Shown here piece by piece: positions 6,486-9,785 of a DNA stretch of 9,785 bases. The stretch spans positions 1-9,785 of the forward strand of contig CAMLSF010000131.1 of the NCBI GenBank assembly GCA_946482615.1, given 5' to 3'. Position 1 is the first letter of the stretch. The number at the start of each line of letters is the position of its first letter. The notes under the pieces were generated by a model, which was not told the origin of the DNA, searched no databases, and was given only the letters and a program-made list of their open reading frames with translations. This DNA comes from an uncultured Chromatiaceae bacterium (GTDB taxonomy: Bacteria; Pseudomonadota; Gammaproteobacteria; Enterobacterales; Alteromonadaceae). The position numbers were made by a program, and so were the translations under genes.

Positions 6486-8297
6486 TTACTCTGCTTTGGT
6501 TTTAGCCTGTTGTTGTTTGGCCCATAACTGTGCATAAAGCCCTTGTTGGGCCAGTAATTCCTGATGTGTACCAGCTTCTGCGACTTCGCCCTGTTGCAAC
6601 ACCAGTATCTTGTCTGCATCTGTGATAGTGGACAGTCTGTGGGCAATGACCACTGAAGTGTGGTGTTGTGCCAATTCACGCAAAGCCTGCAAAATGGCCG
6701 CTTCGGAGTGGGAGTCCAAAGCTGAAGTGGCTTCATCAAAAATCAGAATAGGAGAACCTTTTAACAACACGCGGGCTATGGCAATACGTTGTTTTTCACC
6801 GCCTGAGACTTTTAAACCCCGCTCACCAACCAGGGTTTGATCGCCTGCCGGCAAACTTTGAATAAAACTATCCAGATGCGCCAGCTTAATCACCTGATCG
6901 ACTTCAGCTTCGCTGGCATCAGGTTTACCGTAGCGAATGTTTTCTCTGATGCTGGTATTAAACAACACTGTGTCCTGCGGCACTATGGCGATACTCTGGC
7001 GTAACGAGCTTTGAGTCACGTCACGTAAATCCTGACCGTCAATTTCGATAGCTCCGCTTTGTATATCGTAAAATCGGTATAAAAGCCGTGCTATGGTGCT
7101 TTTGCCTGCGCCTGAAGCTCCAACAATGGCCAGTTTCTGACCTGGTTCCACCACAAAACTTAAGCCATTCAGAATAGGCCTGTCCGCCTGATAACTAAAA
7201 TGCACCTGTTTAAACTCAATACGGCCCTGCTGTAACTGCAGCTGTGGCGCATTGGCTTTATCTTTGATCTTCGCTTCTTTTTTCAAAAGCCCCAGCATGT
7301 TTTCCAGATCCGTTAACGAACGGCGGATCTCCCGGTAAACAAAACCCAGAAAATTTAACGGGATAAAAAGCTGCAGCATATAGGCATTCACCATGGCCAA
7401 ATCGCCGAGGGTCAGCTCTTTGTCAAGCACACCTTGTGCCGCCATCCACATCATCAAGGTAATAGCTATGGCAATAATCAGCGCCTGACCAGAGTTTAAT
7501 GCCAACAGCGACATACGATTTTTCAGTTTGGCTTGTTCCCAGCTGGCTAAAAACTGATCATAAGTACGTTCTTCATAGGCTTCATTATTAAAGTACTTCA
7601 CAGTTTCATAGTTCAGCAGACTGTCGACTGCTCTGCTGTTGGTGGCCGAATCGGCCTGGTTGGCTTCCCTTATGTATTTATTGCGCCACTCGGTAACATA
7701 AAAAGTAAAAGCCACGTACAACGCCACGGCGACAAAAGTCAGCACTGCATACCAGTACGAAAACAGCAGTGCAAAAATCACCGCCACCAGCAGAATTTCC
7801 AGCAGGGTAGGCACAATATTAAACATCAAAAACCGCATCAGAAAACTGATACCGTTGGTGCCTCTTTCAATATCACGACTGATACCGCCGGTCTGGCGGT
7901 CTAAATGAAAACTCAGCTCCAACTGATGCAAATGGTTAAATACCCGCAGGCCCACTTTACGCATCGCGTGTTCAGTGACTCTGCTAAACAAGGCATCACG
8001 TACTTCACCAAAAAATACCGAACCAAAACGTAAAGCGCCATAAAACAACAAAAAAGTCAGAGGCAAGCTGATGGTGGAATTTAAGCTGGGGTCTAAATCA
8101 TCAATAATAAGTTTTAACGCGTAAGGTAAGTATAAAGTAGCAGCTTTGGCGGCCAGCAATGCAGCCAGAGCCAATAGTACCCGGCCCTTAAAGGCCCAGA
8201 TGTAGGGCCACATATACTGTACTGTTTGTTTCAGATCCAAAGCTTCAGTCTGTTTTGCTGCATCCGCTCGTTTCGCCGCTGTTCCCATACCACGCAT
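6486..8297 (-). CDS. Atm1/ABCB7-like ABC exporter (fused membrane and ATPase domains)
   Basis: 603 residues, the normal half-transporter length; it should act as a homodimer in the inner membrane. The transmembrane domain spans about 36-335. The nucleotide-binding domain follows, with Walker A GASGAGKS (393-400), Q-loop Gln441, signature VSGGEKQ (497-503), Walker B ILIFDE (517-522) and H-loop His553, so ATPase activity is expected. The Atm1 subgroup is indicated by SFHLDRQTGGISRDIERG (about 129-146), WRNKYIREAN (204-213), LLNYETVKYFNNEAYE (about 227-242), and ALNSGQ (266-271). Asn268, Gln271 and Arg322 appear to match residues reported to line the glutathione site in Novosphingobium Atm1; I aligned these from memory. 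Relatives export glutathione conjugates, glutathione persulfides or metal-glutathione complexes. Start ATG 8297 has AGGA 10 bases upstream; the later Met at residue 4 has none. It lies 38 bases after ppnP on the same strand, so co-transcription is likely. Confidence 0.93.
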   Translation of the reverse strand: MRGMGTAAKRADAAKQTEALDLKQTVQYMWPYIWAFKGRVLLALAALLAAKAATLYLPYALKLIIDDLDPSLNSTISLPLTFLLFYGALRFGSVFFGEVRDALFSRVTEHAMRKVGLRVFNHLHQLELSFHLDRQTGGISRDIERGTNGISFLMRFLMFNIVPTLLEILLVAVIFALLFSYWYAVLTFVAVALYVAFTFYVTEWRNKYIREANQADSATNSRAVDSLLNYETVKYFNNEAYEERTYDQFLASWEQAKLKNRMSLLALNSGQALIIAIAITLMMWMAAQGVLDKELTLGDLAMVNAYMLQLFIPLNFLGFVYREIRRSLTDLENMLGLLKKEAKIKDKANAPQLQLQQGRIEFKQVHFSYQADRPILNGLSFVVEPGQKLAIVGASGAGKSTIARLLYRFYDIQSGAIEIDGQDLRDVTQSSLRQSIAIVPQDTVLFNTSIRENIRYGKPDASEAEVDQVIKLAHLDSFIQSLPAGDQTLVGERGLKVSGGEKQRIAIARVLLKGSPILIFDEATSALDSHSEAAILQALRELAQHHTSVVIAHRLSTITDADKILVLQQGEVAEAGTHQELLAQQGLYAQLWAKQQQAKTKAE

Positions 8298-8335
8298 ACG
8301 TCAGTTTTCCTGAATAGGCGTGCCGGATACACACC

Positions 8336-8617
8336 TTATTGATAAGTACAAAGATAAGCCGTATCTGTTGCGACTTTTAATTGAAATTTCGCCTGAGCAG
8401 GCACCTCAAATGACGTACCACGTGCAAAGGTTTGCCACTGAGTTTCACCCGGCAATAATACGGTTAAAGCGCCACTAATCACAGTTAAAACTTCATGTTG
8501 ACTGGTGCCAAATTCGTACTCACCCGGTGCCATTACCCCTACAGTAGCCGGTAGTTGTTCACCCTGAAAAGCTATGGATGTCACTTTGCCGTCAAAATAA
8601 CTGTTTACTTTAAACAT
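8336..8617 (-). CDS. ppnP: Pyrimidine/purine nucleoside phosphorylase PpnP (DUF1255, cupin fold)
   Basis: 93 residues, against 94 in the E. coli protein PpnP (formerly YaiE). The match is clear along the whole length: [11 protein letters not shown] near the N-terminus, [11 protein letters not shown] (about 26-36), [14 protein letters not shown] (about 44-57), [13 protein letters not shown] (about 70-82) and a terminal AYLCTYQ. The family is a small single-domain cupin that in E. coli splits purine and pyrimidine nucleosides with phosphate, giving the base and ribose 1-phosphate, in the cytosol. ATG 8617 is preceded on the minus strand by AGAGGAG with 9 bases spacing, a strong ribosome binding site. 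It is the first gene of a probable two-gene unit with the ABC exporter. Family and activity assignments are secure by similarity; its link to the exporter is inference from spacing. Confidence 0.95.
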   Translation of the reverse strand: MFKVNSYFDGKVTSIAFQGEQLPATVGVMAPGEYEFGTSQHEVLTVISGALTVLLPGETQWQTFARGTSFEVPAQAKFQLKVATDTAYLCTYQ

Positions 8618-8829
8618 CTGTTTTTACTCCTCTGAAAGACTGAATTCAGTTAAACCTATTTCTATTTTGAAATAAAGAGATTTCTGGGTGTTTAGATGTC
8701 TATTTCTTAATTGGGGAAGCTGTGATTGTCTCGGGCTTTTTTGCAGAAGTCTTGCTATACCTTAACTATAAGATCTCTGAATGGAGTCTAAGTATCTGAA
8801 TTTAATTCTTAATCAGCATTGGAGTATTT
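8618..8829. other. Divergent intergenic region between ppnP and the TorF-type porin gene
   Basis: 212 bases that must hold the promoters for both directions. It is AT-rich. The octamer CTATTTCT occurs twice (8656-8663 and 8700-8707). A small inverted repeat, TATTT/AAATA, lies at 8663-8674. I could not identify a convincing promoter for ppnP or a known regulator box. Confidence 0.6.
8753..8761 (+). promoter_or_regulatory. Candidate extended -10 promoter element for the porin-receptor pair
   Basis: TGCTATACC is an extended -10 motif: TG at 8753-8754, one base, then TATACC at 8756-8761, which matches TATAAT at 4 of 6 positions. No good -35 lies 16-18 bases upstream. It would leave a leader of about 60 bases before ATG 8830. 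Low confidence. Confidence 0.28.
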
Positions 8830-9525
8830 ATGCGGATATCAAAACACCTGGTTGTACCGGCTTGCCTGATGTTGGGATTTAGTCCGGCAGTATTGGCCGA
8901 TTTAAGTTCCACTATCACACTCTCTTCAAATTATTTATTTAACGGCATTACGCTGACTCAGGATGATCCGGCTTTGCAGCCCAGCCTGGATTGGGTATCT
9001 GATTCAGGCTGGTATGCCGGCACCTGGGGATCCAACGTCAGTTTTGTCGAAAACACGGACAGGGAAATTGATTTTTATACAGGTTATTACATGGATTTAG
9101 GCAACAGCTGGGCTCTGGATCTGGGCATAGCGCATTACACTTATTATGGCAGCAGCGACAGCAGCGCCTTTGATTATCCTGAGGCGTATATCAAAGTATC
9201 TTATGGTGATACCAAACTAAGTTATTGGTACGCCAAAGATTATTTTGGTGCCGGTGGGGGGCATTACATAGTGATGCTGACGCAGAATGTGCAACTAACG
9301 GACGGGTTACTCTTAATACTGTCGGGTGATCGCTCAACATCAACCGACACCAGCAAATTTTTACGTGATAACGATGGCACTTACCATCACTGGCGGGTGG
9401 CATTGGTCAGTGAATGGCTTGGGGCAAAATGGACTGCAGCCTTTGATGACACAGATCTGGAACTGGATGATTTAGGTGAACCAACCTTTTCGTTGTCAGT
9501 AGCAAAAACCTTTAATTGGCTTTAG
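8830..9525 (+). CDS. TorF family putative outer-membrane porin (TIGR02001 type)
   Basis: 231 residues, normal for the family. A Sec signal peptide with a basic start (MRISKH), hydrophobic core and a VLA/D cleavage site after Ala23 targets the periplasm. The mature part shows the family's typical opening, LSSNYLFNGITLTQDDPALQ (about 31-50), then WYAGTWGSNV (61-70), followed by alternating aromatic-rich strands (IDFYTGYYMDLG, IAHYTYYG, AYIKVSYGDTKLSYWYAKDYF), consistent with a beta-barrel of roughly 10-12 strands. The C-terminus, SLSVAKTFNWL, resembles an outer-membrane insertion signal but ends in Leu rather than the usual Phe or Trp. ATG 8830 has GGAG at 8821-8824, with 5 bases spacing. The chemoreceptor gene follows 9 bases after the stop. 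'Porin' is a computational label for this family; the solute is unknown. Confidence 0.88.
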   Translation: MRISKHLVVPACLMLGFSPAVLADLSSTITLSSNYLFNGITLTQDDPALQPSLDWVSDSGWYAGTWGSNVSFVENTDREIDFYTGYYMDLGNSWALDLGIAHYTYYGSSDSSAFDYPEAYIKVSYGDTKLSYWYAKDYFGAGGGHYIVMLTQNVQLTDGLLLILSGDRSTSTDTSKFLRDNDGTYHHWRVALVSEWLGAKWTAAFDDTDLELDDLGEPTFSLSVAKTFNWL

Positions 9526-9529
9526 GTGG
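9524..9529 (+). promoter_or_regulatory. Ribosome binding site overlapping the upstream stop codon
   Basis: AGGTGG lies 5 bases before ATG 9535 and shares its first two bases with the TAG stop of the porin gene. This supports the receptor start and suggests translational coupling of the two genes. Confidence 0.7.
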
Positions 9530-9534
9530 CAGTT

Positions 9535-9785
9535 ATGCAGTTAAATTCCTTACGCTTTAAACTCACTTTTGGTGTCGCACTATTACTTTCTATCAGTATT
9601 GGCAGCATGGCCTTTATTGGCTGGTATTCGATGACCAGCAGCAATGAATCTGCGGTGACCAAACTGACGCAATCTGTGCGCACATTAGCCGAACAAATTC
9701 TGACTGAAGCTGCACAGCGCACTGCCCTTGAAACAAGTGCTGTACTTGACCGCAACTTTGATACAGCGAAAAACTTTGCGGCTGT
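9535..9785 (+). CDS. N-terminus of a probable methyl-accepting chemotaxis receptor, cut by the window end
   Basis: The frame is open from ATG 9535 to the window edge, giving 83 complete codons. The start is supported by AGGTGG at 9524-9529. Residues 1-8 (MQLNSLRF) are a short cytosolic lead. Residues about 9-31 are a hydrophobic helix ending in FIGWYSM. The next segment (SSNESAVTKLTQSVRTLAEQ) begins a periplasmic helix, continuing into AAQRTALETSAVLDRNFDTAKNFAA. The pattern of a long helix followed by a statement like 'ALETSAVLDRNFDTAKNFA' is typical of the first helix of a Cache-type sensor in chemoreceptors. The signalling domain is outside the window, so a sensor kinase or diguanylate cyclase with the same sensor cannot be excluded. 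It is 9 bases after the porin gene and very likely in the same operon. Confidence 0.75.
   Translation, partial: MQLNSLRFKLTFGVALLLSISIGSMAFIGWYSMTSSNESAVTKLTQSVRTLAEQILTEAAQRTALETSAVLDRNFDTAKNFAA

Noticed and set aside
9522..9755. Minus-strand open frame at the right edge
   Set aside because: It is antisense to the receptor gene, which has a ribosome binding site, a membrane helix and recognisable receptor-like sequence.

Overview
The window looks like chromosomal DNA of a free-living, aquatic gammaproteobacterium. The best guess is the Rheinheimera/Alteromonadales neighbourhood. This is inferred from the mix of families (DUF4382 and DUF4397 lipoproteins, a TorF-type putative porin, PpnP, an Atm1-type exporter, a YrbG-type exchanger, a chemoreceptor) and the moderate GC content; no marker gene fixes the genus. 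No phage, transposase, CRISPR, tRNA or rRNA sequence is visible, and most of the region reads as ordinary housekeeping and envelope genes.

Layout. 1-609 (+) is the 3' part of a short-chain dehydrogenase/reductase that begins upstream of the window. 696-1664 (+) is a DUF4382 lipoprotein closed by a strong hairpin terminator. 1836-2036 (+) is a 66-residue protein of unknown function, isolated between two terminators. From 2126 to 8617 every gene is on the minus strand. Read in transcription order these are: PpnP nucleoside phosphorylase (8617-8336); an Atm1-like ABC exporter (8297-6486), probably co-transcribed with it; a four-module DUF4397-like lipoprotein (6374-5019) with its own terminator; an intergenic array of 75-bp hairpin repeats (4757-4952); a YrbG-type Ca2+/Na+ exchanger (4687-3614) with its own terminator; and a CNNM/CorC-type membrane protein (3454-2126), which has a promoter candidate of its own. 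A divergent intergenic region (8618-8829) then leads to a plus-strand pair: a TorF-family putative porin (8830-9525) and, 9 bases later, the start of a methyl-accepting chemotaxis-type receptor cut by the window end (9535-9785).

Working together. The genes form several small units rather than one system. Cation transport is represented by the YrbG-like exchanger and the CNNM/CorC protein, which are neighbours but separated by a terminator. PpnP and the Atm1-like exporter form a likely two-gene unit. The porin and the receptor are tightly spaced and look translationally coupled, which suggests outer-membrane uptake of a ligand sensed by the receptor. The two lipoproteins have no assigned role.

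The most unusual element is the 75-bp tandem repeat array, whose units fold into two hairpins each. I see no convincing undescribed defence or mobile system in this window.
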